Translations under genes and position numbers: made by a program
In this document: piece after piece, positions 47,127 to 59,000 of the stretch
Layout of the letters: every line of letters begins with the position of its first letter
Numbering within the stretch: position 1 is the first letter of the stretch
Notes under the pieces: model-generated
The model's database searches: none
What the model was told of the DNA's origin: nothing
What the model saw: only the letters and a program-made list of their open reading frames with translations
NCBI RefSeq assembly: GCF_000237925.1
Contig: NC_031495.1
Coordinates: forward strand, 29,456,679-29,520,678
Origin: Schistosoma mansoni
Taxonomy: Eukaryota > Platyhelminthes > Trematoda > Strigeidida > Schistosomatidae
Length of the DNA stretch: 64,000 bases
Direction of reading: 5' to 3'

Positions 47127-49530
47127 GTCAGTCAGTAAGCTACAACGTAGGACCAGGCACACATATGCATCGGTCCAAGTTGCCATACCTTGTTAGTACA
47201 ACAAGATGAACACCGGATTCATAGAAATAGTTAATTTAGTGGTGGTAGTATATAAAAGATAGGTTGTATATAAAGATATAGTATCGGGAGGAAGAACGTT
47301 ATGAAGCAATTTTAATCTTAAGGTTTAAGGGAAGATAAAGAGTGTATACATCTACACCATTGTGATCGATTCTGAGCCATGTCACCTAGAGTCGCCAACC
47401 ACTGGTTACGATAGTCACGCGGACCCCAACCAGGTAGTCTGCATCTGCCAACATGGCTCAGACTAGAAGTTAGTGACTTCAAACACTGATGCCACGTTTT
47501 GGTTTGGCCGCCCCCAACTCTCTTCCAACCATCTCCTACACTAGTCAACATAGCTCGTCGTGGTAATCGGTGTTCAGGCATACGTAACACGTGGCCTAAC
47601 CATCTCAGTCGATGAAGATTCATGACCTCATCAACTGATTTACCATCATTTCCTAATACCCTGTGTCTAATCTCACTATTACTTACCCGATGATCCCAGC
47701 AGATGCGAGCAATATTTCTAAGGCATCTGTGGTCAAATACTAGTAACTTACGAGTATCTTCTACTCTTAATAGCCATGTTTCACAGCCGTAAAGTGAAAC
47801 AGAACGGACTGCTGCGCAGTATACTCGTCCCTTAATTGATAGACGGATATCTCGTCTTCGCCGTAGGTGACGTAAGTTGGCAAAAGCCAAACGAGCTTAC
47901 TGAATCCGTGCTGAGATTTCGTCAGACACCAATCCATTAGGGCTGATCAGACTTCCAAGATAAGTGAAGTTGTCCACGCGTTCGACTACTTCGCTCCCTA
48001 TCCTTAGTTCAGGTGTTGACGCAGGCCAGTCCTGGAGTAACAATTTACATTTAGATGGGGAGAAACGCATCCCAAACATCCTGGCATTATTACTCAGTTC
48101 TAACAGAAGACTGCATTTTTTCAGCGCCTTCACCAAACAGGACTATGTCATCTGCGTACTCTAGGTCGCTTAGTGGTCCCCCTGGTAGGAGATCAATTCC
48201 TGAAAATTCAGTCGAAGAGAGTGTTAGTTCCAGCAATAGGTCTATAATGAAGTTAAACAAAAATGGGGATAGTGGACAACCTTGTCGGACACCACTTGAG
48301 GTTGTAAAATCAGATGACAGTTCGCCATAAGCTCTCACTCGACTGGTGATGTTCGATTAAAGAGCCTTCACAAGGTTTATGTACTTCTGAGGTACACCTT
48401 TCAATGACAGACACTGCCACAGAGCCTCTTGGTCTACAGAGTCAAATGCTGCTTTCAAGTCAAGAAAAACTATCATTGTCGGACGCCAACAAACATGTCT
48501 GTGCTCTAAAACTTGACGAATAGTGAATATGTGGTCGATGTAGCCACGACCAGGTCTGAAGCCAGCCTGATTTTCTCGTGTTTGGAGTTCACGAGTCTTG
48601 GTTAGGCGCCCGATAATTATTGAGGCTAGTATTTTAGATGCTATGTTAGTAAGACTAATCCCTCTATGGTTATCACAGGATGATTTTGACGCCTTCTTAT
48701 ATATTGGGACAATCAGTGATTGTGACCAGTCAGATGGGATTACGTCCAACTCCCAGATTTTAGCCAGAATATTAGTCAACCTAATCGCTAAAATTGGACC
48801 ACCATATTTAAAGACCTCTGGAGCCAATCCATCAGGGCCAGCTGCTCTTCCTCGTTTCAGATTACTTATAGCCCTTTGAACTTCGGCTAAAGTTGGGGGG
48901 CCTACCTCAATGTTCTATTCAGGCTGTTTGGGAATAGTGGGTAGTTGTGCAGTAGCTGAAGTCCAGCTAAACTGCTCCTTAAAGTGTTCTGCCCATCGTT
49001 CTAAACGTCTGGGCTGAGAGCAGATAAGGGTTCCGTCTTTTTCCGAGATCGTTTCACTTACACTTGACTTCTTAATTCCGGTTTCTTTTATTAGTCTGAA
49101 TAGTTGCCTGGTGTTGCCTACAGCCGCTGCCTTTTCCATCTCTTTTGCTTTCGTTGCCCACCACTGATCACGGTCGTTTCTTAGACTTTTAGTCAACCTA
49201 CATTTGATTTGTTTACGCTCTTCGTCGTGTTCAGAGCCTGATGGGATGAATTTACGCGAATCCATCAGTAAAATAGACTTAGCAGATATCCATCGGTTTT
49301 TTGAAACCCTATGGTTTAAATTACTAATAGATGTGACTGCTGTTTCCACAGCTGTTCGTATGTCTTTCCAAGCAGCATCTGGGTCAGTCTCATTTACAGA
49401 ACTGCCTAGATGTGAACTCAGTTGTTCCTGGAATTTACATTTGGATTTCTCGTCCTTCAGTTCAATCCTAATGGGTCTTCTTAGTGTAGTTTTCCTGCGT
49501 CCAGTGAGGCGCAGACAAATCTCCTTTTCT
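47127..49530 (-). mobile_element. LINE family A (SR2-like), young 5'-truncated copy nested in family C
   Basis: 2.4 kb inserted in a C element with a 13-bp target duplication TTTGAGGAAATCA at 47114-47126 and 49531-49543. Frames in order (minus): linker 48915-49544, RT 48357-48827 and 48090-48338 with an intact LEYADDIVLFGE, TYLGSLISPNG (47897-48136) and the C-terminal domain 47318-47890 (190 codons, unbroken). It has fewer breaks than the other A copies and keeps ancestral residues (KKSSVSETISEKDG) lost from them, so it comes from a different, younger lineage. Confidence 0.88.
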
Positions 49531-49768
49531 TTTGAGGAAATCACCCAATTACGTCACAAGACAGGCCCTCACATGGAATCCTGAAGGTCAAAGGAGAAGA
49601 GGAAGACCAAAAAACACGTCACGCTGAGAAATAGAGACAGAAATGAGAAGAATGAACAAAAACTGGATAGAACTAGAAAAGACGGCCCAGGACAGATTGG
49701 GTTGGAGAATGCTGGTCAGCGGCCTATGCTCCATTGGGAGTAACAGGCGTAAGTAAGTAAGTAAGGGT
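49531..49768 (+). mobile_element. LINE family C, right half of the interrupted copy
   Basis: Resumes the C-family C-terminus exactly at the duplication: [14 protein letters not shown] in the ancestral reading, then [20 protein letters not shown] and a 3' end of GTAAGTAAGTAAGTAA. Confidence 0.8.
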
Positions 49769-50680
49769 TAGTTGTGAGTCCTGTTTTGTTTGGTCTCGAG
49801 GAAAATACATAAATTACTAGGAAAACCTTACCCAAGCCTAACGTGTGCTTACCGGTTAAAGATATCCAATATTGTAAACCAAGACTCAAAGAACCCTTAA
49901 ACACTAAACCATATATTCACATTACAATCTGGTCACTTCAGATTGGACAGTTCAGCAGTACCTTTAATCCTGTATGAGGGCCAGCAAAATACTAAATGGG
50001 TGATTGATGCATTGGTTCAAGATATCACAACTTAAATTACATAAAAATAACAACACAACAGGAGTAAAAATGAAATTAAGAAATTAAGATAAACAAGTAC
50101 GAAATAGACAGATGTTCAAGGTTTAGGAGTTAATGACCGCAACCTGCTTAAGGCCATGTCAGGTAATGAGTAGATTTGTCATCCGATTTGGTTATGATTT
50201 GTAGATAAACATGAATTATTTCAGTAACACACAGTATACTAAATAATTTGATCTAGAAAGCCGTTTAACCATAGTCACAAAATATCATCATCGGGTTTCT
50301 GAAGCTTGCACTAGCCATAATTGCAAACTAACCAGTTGCTTAAATCTGGTCGTTTTTAAATTTTGTAAGATTGACAACGGGTACGAGAGAGAGTTAACAA
50401 AGACAGTGAGTGACCCGTACAGCCATAATTTTGAAGTTGTGACACAACGTGGGATTAGATTGGGATAGTCCCGAGTCGACCACAGTGTTGTACACTCTCA
50501 CTTAGTTTTTATCACTCATTATTTGTTTACATTTATTGGCCCAAACTTTTTTCTCTTCATTATACTATATTTAAATTTTGACTTCTCTTGTACTACTGTG
50601 AATTGTAGCAAATTGACTCTTTGTACTGTGCATGAGGATGTATATCAATTAATGGTTACTGAACTACGCTGGAATCTTAT
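49769..50680. other. Spacer, nothing recognised
   Basis: No gene or repeat recognised. Confidence 0.5.
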
Positions 50681-51178
50681 TTATTTATTTAAACAGATAA
50701 ATATTGGTACAAGGAGGTAACAGATATATATGCGCCACACAAATCTCATTTGATTTGTGTGAGGGCTGTGATACTGTCCGGGTGCCCAAACTGAAGCAGG
50801 TGGTTTTCTTAGGCCACACCCTAAGCCTTTGATTTACAGATCTGATCCACAAGGTAGTGGAGCATCGTGAGGAGATGCAGTCCCATGGTAGTCGGTGACC
50901 AACGATTGGTTCATACGCCGTTTGTTTCCTTAAGATACTGGAGTCCAAGTGCACCATTGGTTTGGAATCAGGGTTTTCCAACTCCCCTAGGTGAACTTTC
51001 GTGTCCACCAACCCGGTTAGAGCGCCGGACATTCGCTTTTCGTCCTCTCAATTTTGTAAAAAAAACACCGCCACGTGAAGGCAGTGAGTAGGACTTCCCT
51101 GACAGAGGCTATATACGCGTGGCCATGTGAGAGCATTTTGAGAGGGAGAACGAACTCTCCCGACTTTCGACCGTACCC
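50681..51178 (-). mobile_element. SINE-like short retroposon, copy 4
   Basis: Inverted copy, nearly identical to the one at 41488-42001 through its body but differing at both ends (head and final 40 bp). Ends, in minus orientation, in AAATAAATAAATAAGAT. Confidence 0.82.
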
Positions 51179-52129
51179 ACTAATCGCAGCAGCTTGTAAC
51201 TTGATAGAGCATCCATCTTTGATTGGCAAAGACGAAAATACTGAATAACTTATTATCTTTGCATCACTGTACAGTAAGTAAAGATTCATAAATAATAGGA
51301 ACAGTTGTTCTTGGTGTTTTTCCAAAGTATACAATAATATTTGCATGCATATACGAAATTACTAAACCAATCAAAACAGCTTATGAGTTAGTGATAACAG
51401 TGGAATGGATTACATTAATAAACATAATGAATTAAAATTACAAGTTGGTAGTGCGATGATAGGTATACTAGCTGTGATAAGAGTAACAAGGGTTCGGGTC
51501 AATATTTCATAAACTGCCTTGATTGGTTTAGTGATTTCGTATATGTATGTAAATATTATTGTGTATTAATGTAAAGCCTGATGAAGACCTAATTTAAAAC
51601 AATATTGTTCGCTTATATACGTTGTTCTTATTCACAATATGGGAATTTTTAAACTTTTTTTCTAAATGACTGAAATCTCACGTAACAGATGTTAACAGCC
51701 ACATAAGCTATTAAAGTGATTTAACAAAAACATTAAACCACCAATTTAACATACTAGATTGAAGTGAAAGTTTTCTCGTTTTGTATATTGACTAGAATTT
51801 TCCACGCCAGTCAAAACGATCAGCTTGTAGTTGAATTCATTATATTGAAAAGAAAACATTAAGCAACAATGGAGTCGGATTGATAGAGTTTGTAGGCGTG
51901 TCCATATAATTGAATTTAGATGGAAATTTTCTCATACTGATGGATAGTGGGAAACGAAGCAGAACAGTGAGTGTAAGGAAATAGTACAGAAAAACAACGA
52001 CAGAAGTAATGCGACAACTCAGCAATTTAAGAATATAGAGGGAAAAATATATATAAACTATATTATTAGTTTACCTAGAGAAGTGGCTTTTATACTACAA
52101 AAAAGGGGGGTCGCAATACGTTAGAGTTC
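51179..52129. other. Spacer, nothing recognised
   Basis: AT-rich, no feature recognised. Confidence 0.5.
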
Positions 52130-53260
52130 ATTCTGTTTTACTTAAGTGATTCACAGAAACAATAGGAGTACCACAAGATTTGGTCTTTGGAATGCTCTTT
52201 TTGTACAGTCCATTAATGAACTACGTTGTAACCCAGATTCCCAAACTCCGCGATATCAGATGATCTTATGATTTAGAAATGGATAGGAGATAATCTTGAT
52301 ATCTCAACTTTCCACGAACAGTTGGTTATACGACCGGATCATTAGAAAGCTACTTAATACTAGAAAACGCAGAACGCCTACGGTGAGTAACGGTGAAGGA
52401 TCCAGGTCTCACTTTCTGAGTGACTTTAGTATTACATTCATAAACACAGAAAAGGATCTGGATATCACTCTAGGTATCTACATTACGGTTCTGGACCCTA
52501 TAATGTATACTGTCCTGAGGATTCTTTCCAAAACTTGAGTTAGACTCTAGAACTTCACCTGGGTAAAAACTGCATTATGTTCTTTTAAAAAGTATTTAGC
52601 TCACTTGAAACGTTTAAAATATAGCAACACACAAATGACTCAGACTAAAATAATAAACTCTACTCAGTACCCTTGAAGGATTTAACTTTGCATCCTGTGC
52701 GGTACAGAAATTTGAGAAAATATCATCAGGATGAATCATATGCCTTATAATCCTCTTCCCTAAAGTAGGTAACTTATACATTTAAGCACAAAAATACACT
52801 AATAAGGACACCAATATGTGATATAACACGAACGTTTCCGCAAAAGTTTAGGCAGACTTTTCCGTGGTTTCCATCAGCAAGTTACTGAGCCACTTTGGAC
52901 ATGATAGTAATAGCAACTTATGCCATCTTTCAAAACGAAGCCCAATGTCTACTTTAGTTTCGTAGGAGCTGATAGATATTACTCTAGATATCAGGATTGA
53001 CTGCTTTTAACATTGCAAGCTGGTTTTTCTGACTTTCAGAACAAGAAGTAATACAAAGTTTGTTTACTACTACTAAGCGGGCCCCAAGAAACAAACAATC
53101 CGTTAATTCTGATCGGCGGAGTTTGAAATCCATTATGAAAGCCAAAAGCCATACATAGATTAGTTTTACCAGTCACTTAAAGATTAACTGTCCTAGATAT
53201 CAAGACATTTGAGGAGGCACTTGAAAAATTCAACTGCTCAAGATTCCAATACATATAGAA
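52130..53260 (+). mobile_element. Probable CR1-type LINE remnant
   Basis: Very decayed. Near 52160 the reading ETIGVPQDLVFGMLF resembles the GVPQGSVLGPLLF motif of CR1/jockey RTs, and near 52450 KDLDITLGIYI recalls the post-RT KDLGVIIS segment seen at 27540. Only the order of motifs supports the call. Confidence 0.4.
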
Positions 53261-53269
53261 TATTAACAA

Positions 53270-53535
53270 CCTAATCCCCTATTGTGGGGGAAATTTTGCC
53301 CGTTTTGGACAAATTTGGGGGAGGCGTCAATAAAAAACTTTATTGACATGGTACAAAAACCCCGAAATTTCCCTAGGTCTATGGAAAAACCCTGAAGTTT
53401 TCGGGAAGATTTCGGATTCTCCCCAATATTTCCATGGAATCTTATAAAGCTTTGAGGAAAACTACTAAATTCCTCATGACTTTGGGGGAGACCTTTGAAT
53501 TCCCAGAATTTTCCCCAAAATAGGGAGACTGGGAT
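53270..53535. repeat. Low-complexity block of short G, C, A and T runs
   Basis: Unusual texture: GGGGGAAATTTT, TTTGGGGGAGG, CCCCGAAATTTCCC, TTTTCCCCAAAATAGGG and similar, spread over 260 bp. A perfect hairpin of 9-bp arms (53326-53334 and 53339-53347, GTCAATAAA / TTTATTGAC) lies inside. An open minus-strand frame crosses it but looks compositional. Confidence 0.6.
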
Positions 53536-54109
53536 GAATAGATAACTATTATTAAAGAAATAAAGACGTATGTTTTTGGGATACGAGAACTTCTTGCCGA
53601 AAAAGCTCTTAATTGACGTAGCGGGACGCATATGCGTAATATTATAACCATTCCAAACAACCAATAGTATATCAGTCATAACTAACCCGAAACGAGGTTA
53701 ACATGCTGTAAACCATATTAAAACAGAAAATAAGTCATAAACAGTGTCTGACCAGAACTTTACTCGCTTTAGTTCGGACATATGTCTTACAACGGTTTGC
53801 CTCGCAGGTTCAAACGTTGTATGTCAAAGACAACTGTGTAAAACTAACATGTATATCAGGAAACCTGACAAATCAAAAACCTAGATAATATATCTTACTA
53901 CAAATTCTGCCTGAATTTTTCGGATTTTCGTTGGTTTATGGACGACCTTTGAACGACCGTAAGGTGACCTTCAGGACCTCATCAACAATGCTGGACTACA
54001 TAATGGCTACAAACCAGTATAAGGAATTATAATTATAACTTAAAGTTGATGGTTATGGTTAGGAATTAAATTTAGGGTTTTCATCACGAATTGACATCAG
54101 CCAAAATGA
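53536..54109. other. Spacer, nothing recognised
   Basis: No feature recognised. Confidence 0.5.
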
Positions 54110-55080
54110 CAAGACGCTGTTTAAAACCGGTCGTTGGAATTTGCTGGAAGAACGCTAATTTCTGCGTCTGTATCTACGAGGTCGCTAAATTTCGTTATCA
54201 CATCTATGACGTATAACGGACGGCCGTGTGCTCCGGCTACGGTTTCCATCAACACATGCCGTATGAGAAGTTTCCTGAGACGTTTATCGTGTCGGTCTGT
54301 TTGCAGCTCGAAAATCGCAGGATATTCTGCAATTTCTGGAAGACTTTCCATACTGGTTATGATACCAGCACCAGTCGTTGTTATCTGTCTCTCGTGACCT
54401 GGAGACAGATCGCCTACATTAACTGCTTCCTCGTGTGGTATGTAACCACTTACGGTCATTACGTAATTTAATAATTTGTCAGTGAATGACATAATTCAGT
54501 AATGTCATTCTGGGTCGTTTGATGTTTTCCTTTGACTGAAAAAACCTCGGCGTTAGAAGATTTCGTGGTTTCTAGAATGTAATCTGGAGATGCAGCCAGT
54601 TTGTCTACGGCGTCGTTATAAAACGAGACCAGCACAGCTTACACTTTTTGCTGAAATTTAGATAACAAAATTTGACTGAATAGACCATCATCGAAAGTTC
54701 TTTGGCCGATAACCTCCCTTATTTTTAGCAACATGTCTGTGGCAGAACCATGTTTCAGGCCGATATTATTAAGGAGTTGATCTAAGCCTTGCCGATCAGT
54801 TAGGTCTCGACGTTTAAGAATAAACCGTTTAAGGGTCTCATAAGGTCCCGAAACATCACTAATAAATATACTACGTATGATGTAAAATTCGCGCGATAGT
54901 GCGAGGAATCGTGCATTTGTGTCATTCACGCCGTTCTCATGGAAGTCGGCTTCTGCGTAGCAGAACCAAGCTTCGCTGTTGTCTAGCCAGGAGGGCATTA
55001 TTAGAAACGAAGGTGGGGACATAGTCTTTAACATAAGTACTTGTGTGTCTGTTCCGTCATTGTGAAATATTAAGTACAAG
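54110..55080 (-). mobile_element. Gypsy-type LTR retrotransposon fossil (gag and protease)
   Basis: Minus strand. A gag region at 54639-55020 (PSWLDNSEAWFCYAEADF, then PYETLKRFILKR) is followed by an aspartic-protease segment at 54121-54492 (DLVDTDAEISVLPANS). This is the order of Gypsy gag-pol. No RT follows to the left. Broken at a few places; moderately old. No LTR identified with confidence. Confidence 0.72.
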
Positions 55081-55429
55081 AATGTACGAGGAAAAAAGGT
55101 ATATACATATTCAAAAACACAAAGAAATGACCACGAGAGATAGAAATAAAAGCAAAGCAATAATAAATAAAGTCCCAAAAAGGTCCAGACTCACAGATTA
55201 TAGGTTGGTGTACCAGATCACGTCGGGCTGACCAATGAAGATGCCACAGGTATTTCGAATTGAACAACGCTTTACCAATGACACATACTCTGAGTCGTAC
55301 GCACCTAAAGAAATCAAAAATCCAAATCGAGGGGGTTCGGAGATGTATTTCATAGGCTATCAATATATCGAGAATCGACTGCTCTAGGATGGCTAGTGAT
55401 TACAGAGGATGTTAAGCAAGGCGTTCCCA
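55081..55429. other. Possible 5' flank of the Gypsy fossil
   Basis: A short stretch near 55205 (ACCAGATCACGTCG) has a match near 59172 next to another Gypsy fossil, so both may be LTR or leader sequence. Not enough to call an LTR. Confidence 0.3.
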
Positions 55430-56057
55430 CTCGTAAATCCGCCTACTGCCAGTCCCAAGCGCGGATAAAGGAGCAACTGCAAACATGCTCCACGTTCTAT
55501 TCAGGATGATTTGGGGGGGAAGAACAAGTGCTGACAGACTGGAAAAAAGGATATCTCATCAAGGCGCCAAAGAAAGGATATCTGAGCAAATGTGAGAAGT
55601 ACAGAGGCATCACACTATTATCGGTAGCAGGGTAGGTTTTCAACATAGTGTTGCTGAACCGGATGAAAGACGCAATAGACTCCCAACTTCGATATCAACA
55701 GGCCAGATTCCGTAAGGATCAGTCGTGTACAGACCGAATCGCGACACAACGGATTATAGTTGAATAATCAATCCAATGGAACTCGTCACTATACATCCAA
55801 TTACTTGACTATGAGAATGCATTTGACAGCATGAAAAGGCGAAACTTATTTAACTTTCTTTGACACTTTGGTGTGAGTAGCTGAGAAGATCGTCAATATT
55901 ATACGGAATTCATGCGACGGACTGCACTGTGAGGTGATGCATGGAGGACAGATGCAGACTCATTTCGAGCGAGTCAAACAAGACAGCTTACTCTCCCATT
56001 TTCTCTTCCTTTTTTGTGGTCGACTGGATTATGAAGACCTCCACACGTGACGGGAAT
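55430..56057 (+). mobile_element. LINE family C, left half of an interrupted old copy
   Basis: Begins with a scrap of C 5' UTR (CCGCCTACTGCCAGTCCCAA), then jumps to RT sequence (a decayed NYRGISLLSVPG region near 55600, a DYEKAFDS remnant near 55810). Stops at about 56057 where family B starts. Confidence 0.68.
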
Positions 56058-56460
56058 TGTTATTAATGTATTTATGTGAGCACATAAATATTGGTACAAG
56101 GTGGCACCAGGTATGTATACGCCACACAAAACAATGAGAATGGGAAGAGAAAAAGAGGGTAAGGTGCATATAATGAAAAAAGCAAAAAGAAAAGAACAAT
56201 AACAACCACAGATTGGTGTATGTTAGTGTAATAATAAGAATAATAATGGGGGAAATAGAAATTTACAACCAGAAGAACTTCAGTTAAGGAAGTTGTGACC
56301 ACTCTTTATGAAGAAAGCGAAAGAAGGTTATAGCAGGATCGCCACTGGCTTCTATTCTGAGCCATATCTGATAATGTCTCCAGCCACTTTGTTGCACCAT
56401 CTCTTGGACCCCAGTGAGGGACTAGTGAAGGATCAACAGAAGCCTGCCCTTTGTCCTGGC
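56058..56460 (-). mobile_element. LINE family B 3' end, nested in family C
   Basis: About 400 bp, minus strand: the end of the B coding region (GATGGTGCAACAAAGTGGC), its 3' UTR, and the terminal block GTGTGGCGTATACATACC and CAATATTTATGTGC. Shows clearly that the tail of the short retroposons is the 3' end of family B. Confidence 0.75.
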
Positions 56461-57225
56461 CATCCTATCTCATACACATGAACAAATACAAACGAAGACA
56501 GCAAATGTAGCAGCAGCCTCTGCATCAATAGGCCTCAACATAAACAAGGGAAAAAGCAAGATTCTCAGATACAACACGGAGAACACCAACCAAATTACAT
56601 TTGATGGCGAAACTCTGGAAGAGGTGGAAACATTCACGTACCTGGGAAGCATCGTTGATAAACAAGGGGGACCGGATGCAGATGTAAAGGCGAGGAATGG
56701 CAAAGCAAGGGCAGCATTTCTGCAATTGAAGAACATATGGAACTCAAAACAACTGTCAACTAACTTCAAAGTGAGAATCTTCAATACGAACGTCCAGACA
56801 GTCCTCTTGTACGGAGCTGAAACGTGGAGAACTACTACATCCATCGTCAAGAAGTTACAAGTATTTATATATAATTGTGTACGCAAAATACTCAACATTC
56901 CTTGACTGGATACTATCAGCAACAGTGTTTTATGGGAAAGGAAAAACCAGCTTCCAGCTGAAGAGGAAATTAGGAAAGGACGTTGGAAGTGGATCGGACA
57001 TTCATTAGGGACGTCACCAAACTGTATCACGAGGCAAGCCCTAACTTGGAATCCGGAAGGAAAGCGGAAAAGAGGAATGCCAAAGAACACATTACGCAGG
57101 GAGATTGAAAAGGATGAATAACAACTGGGAATAACTGGAGAGAATTGCCCAGTACAGAGTTGGATGGAGAATGCTGGTGGGTGGCCTATACTCCTTTACG
57201 AGGGGTAACAGGGATATGTAAGTTA
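56461..57225 (+). mobile_element. LINE family C, right half
   Basis: Post-RT region and 3' end. 56477-56850 is identical, as far as I can read, to 46489-46862, whereas the sequence after that differs at roughly one base in five. The C-terminal domain remains ([14 protein letters not shown] near 56960) and ends near GGGGTAACAGGGATATGTAAG. Confidence 0.78.
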
Positions 57226-57619
57226 GTTTACAGCTGTTGAGTTTTCTACGAAATGAGGCCTCTAACCTTTTGCCCAAACCTCCTCCTTTACCCGTACCCG
57301 AGTCTGCAGTAACTCTGGAATACCTACAGGCGGGATAGCTGAGGATATAATAGTATTGTAATTCTTAAAAAGAGGGTCAGTTTTTTTATGATGACCACCT
57401 TTGCACAACGAATCATGTCATACAGATTGTTTCTCTGCGTTGACCATTCCTGACATCCTTGTGATAGGTGCTGAATGTGAATCTTCTCAGTTATCGTATG
57501 TGTGACTTCGAGGATCGTGTGGTTAAGGAGCAGTAACACTACTCTGACTTTGACCTCTCACCTGATGTCACACCATAGCCAGGCTTTTGGAAACTTTTGT
57601 CCACCTTACAAAGATTGAC
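57226..57619. other. Spacer, nothing recognised
   Basis: No feature recognised. Confidence 0.5.
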
Positions 57620-59000
57620 GGTCCATTATCTGGCGTTTGGAGACTTAAGGTTAGGCAGAGACTTCTTTGGTGAATATAAGGAGAGGATAGAGCAGAAATG
57701 TTTGTGGCGAATACTCCTGGATTTAATATTGTGGCTCATGGAATCATGCTTTAGTTGAATAAACCCAAAATCGAATTCACCACGATCAATTTCTGGGAGT
57801 CGTACTTTCGTAGTCGTTACAATGTCCTTCTTTACCTCTGGCAAATAAAATTTAGTTTCCAAGTTTTCATTCTGTGTTTAGTTTGGCACATGGTTTCTGA
57901 CCATCTATGAATATGATACAAAATAATGTTTCTAACACCGTGCCATAAACAATATATGATTAAAATTCATGTTAATCTTACCAATCTATCAGAAGTTTCA
58001 CTGATACGACAAAACGAAATCAGTAATTAAAACAGAAGTCAATTTTTGCGTTCAAAATAAGACTAACCAATCTCGAGACTGTAGATACCCTTCGCTTTAT
58101 AAATGTAAGAATCTAGACTAGTCGTTACAGTAAGACATTATTCAGATCGTGGAATAACCCGGAAGGGGAGCGAGGTTCCTTCTAATTGGCACACAATGTT
58201 TTGAACATTCAATATAGAATCATCGAAAATATAACGTGTAAGCCAAATGGGTAAGTCAATAGATCCTTGAGTTTTGTGCCCTGGCAATTCTACGATGTCT
58301 TGAGCCGTATCTCAACCAACCAAATTAGGTTTTTACGGAATCTCTACCAAACTGTCATCAGCATACGCGTGTACGAAGTTGAGACCTTGAAAAATATCAT
58401 AAAAGAATTTGGAGAAAGTTTGTGCAACACTTCTTAGGCTTAAAGGCTTGTGCAGAAATTTCCAAAGTCCGAAGGGAGTGATGATAGCGGTCTAAGAAAT
58501 GTCGCCAGTAGCCATGAGAATTAGGTTATAAACATAAACGAGATAGATTTTAAAGATGGATATTAGGATGACGAATTTGAGTGCGACAGAGATCTGTAAT
58601 TCCTTTTTGCGTCCTTGGATTCTTTTCTCTGACCGAACAAACCATATTGCTGAGAGCTCTGATGATCTCGAAAATCCAGTCGGAAGTTGTGTCCAGTTCG
58701 TACACGGCTTTATTTTTGATGAGACAGGAACCACTTGCACCTGTTGAGTGAGCTTTTATAGAAAGAGCTGGCCAAGAAGGCGTCAAGCATACAAAGCAAC
58801 ATTTCAGTGGCGTGAGGTTCGGAATGACGACTAACAAATATGTTTGTCGAAATGTAGTTGTTAAATTCAAGTGCCTTTACTACTGAGAGGAATTCTGCAC
58901 ATGTTCATCGCACGGTGCTCGTCGGAGTCACTTTCTGAATAGTGGAATCAGACTTCGATATTATTGAGCCAAAATGGCATGAATTGAAAAGTGAGGCATA
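57620..59000 (-). mobile_element. Gypsy-type LTR retrotransposon fossil (reverse transcriptase region)
   Basis: Minus strand. Near 58320-58490 a Gypsy RT segment is recognisable (TAIITPFGLWKFLHKPLSLR, then the catalytic AYADD box), with related sequence on both sides. Strongly decayed, several breaks. Separate from the gag/protease fossil at 54.1-55.1 kb. Confidence 0.55.

Noticed and set aside
53263-53679. 138-codon minus-strand frame
   Set aside because: It follows a low-complexity block; repeated F/G residues reflect base composition and there is no splice or homology support.
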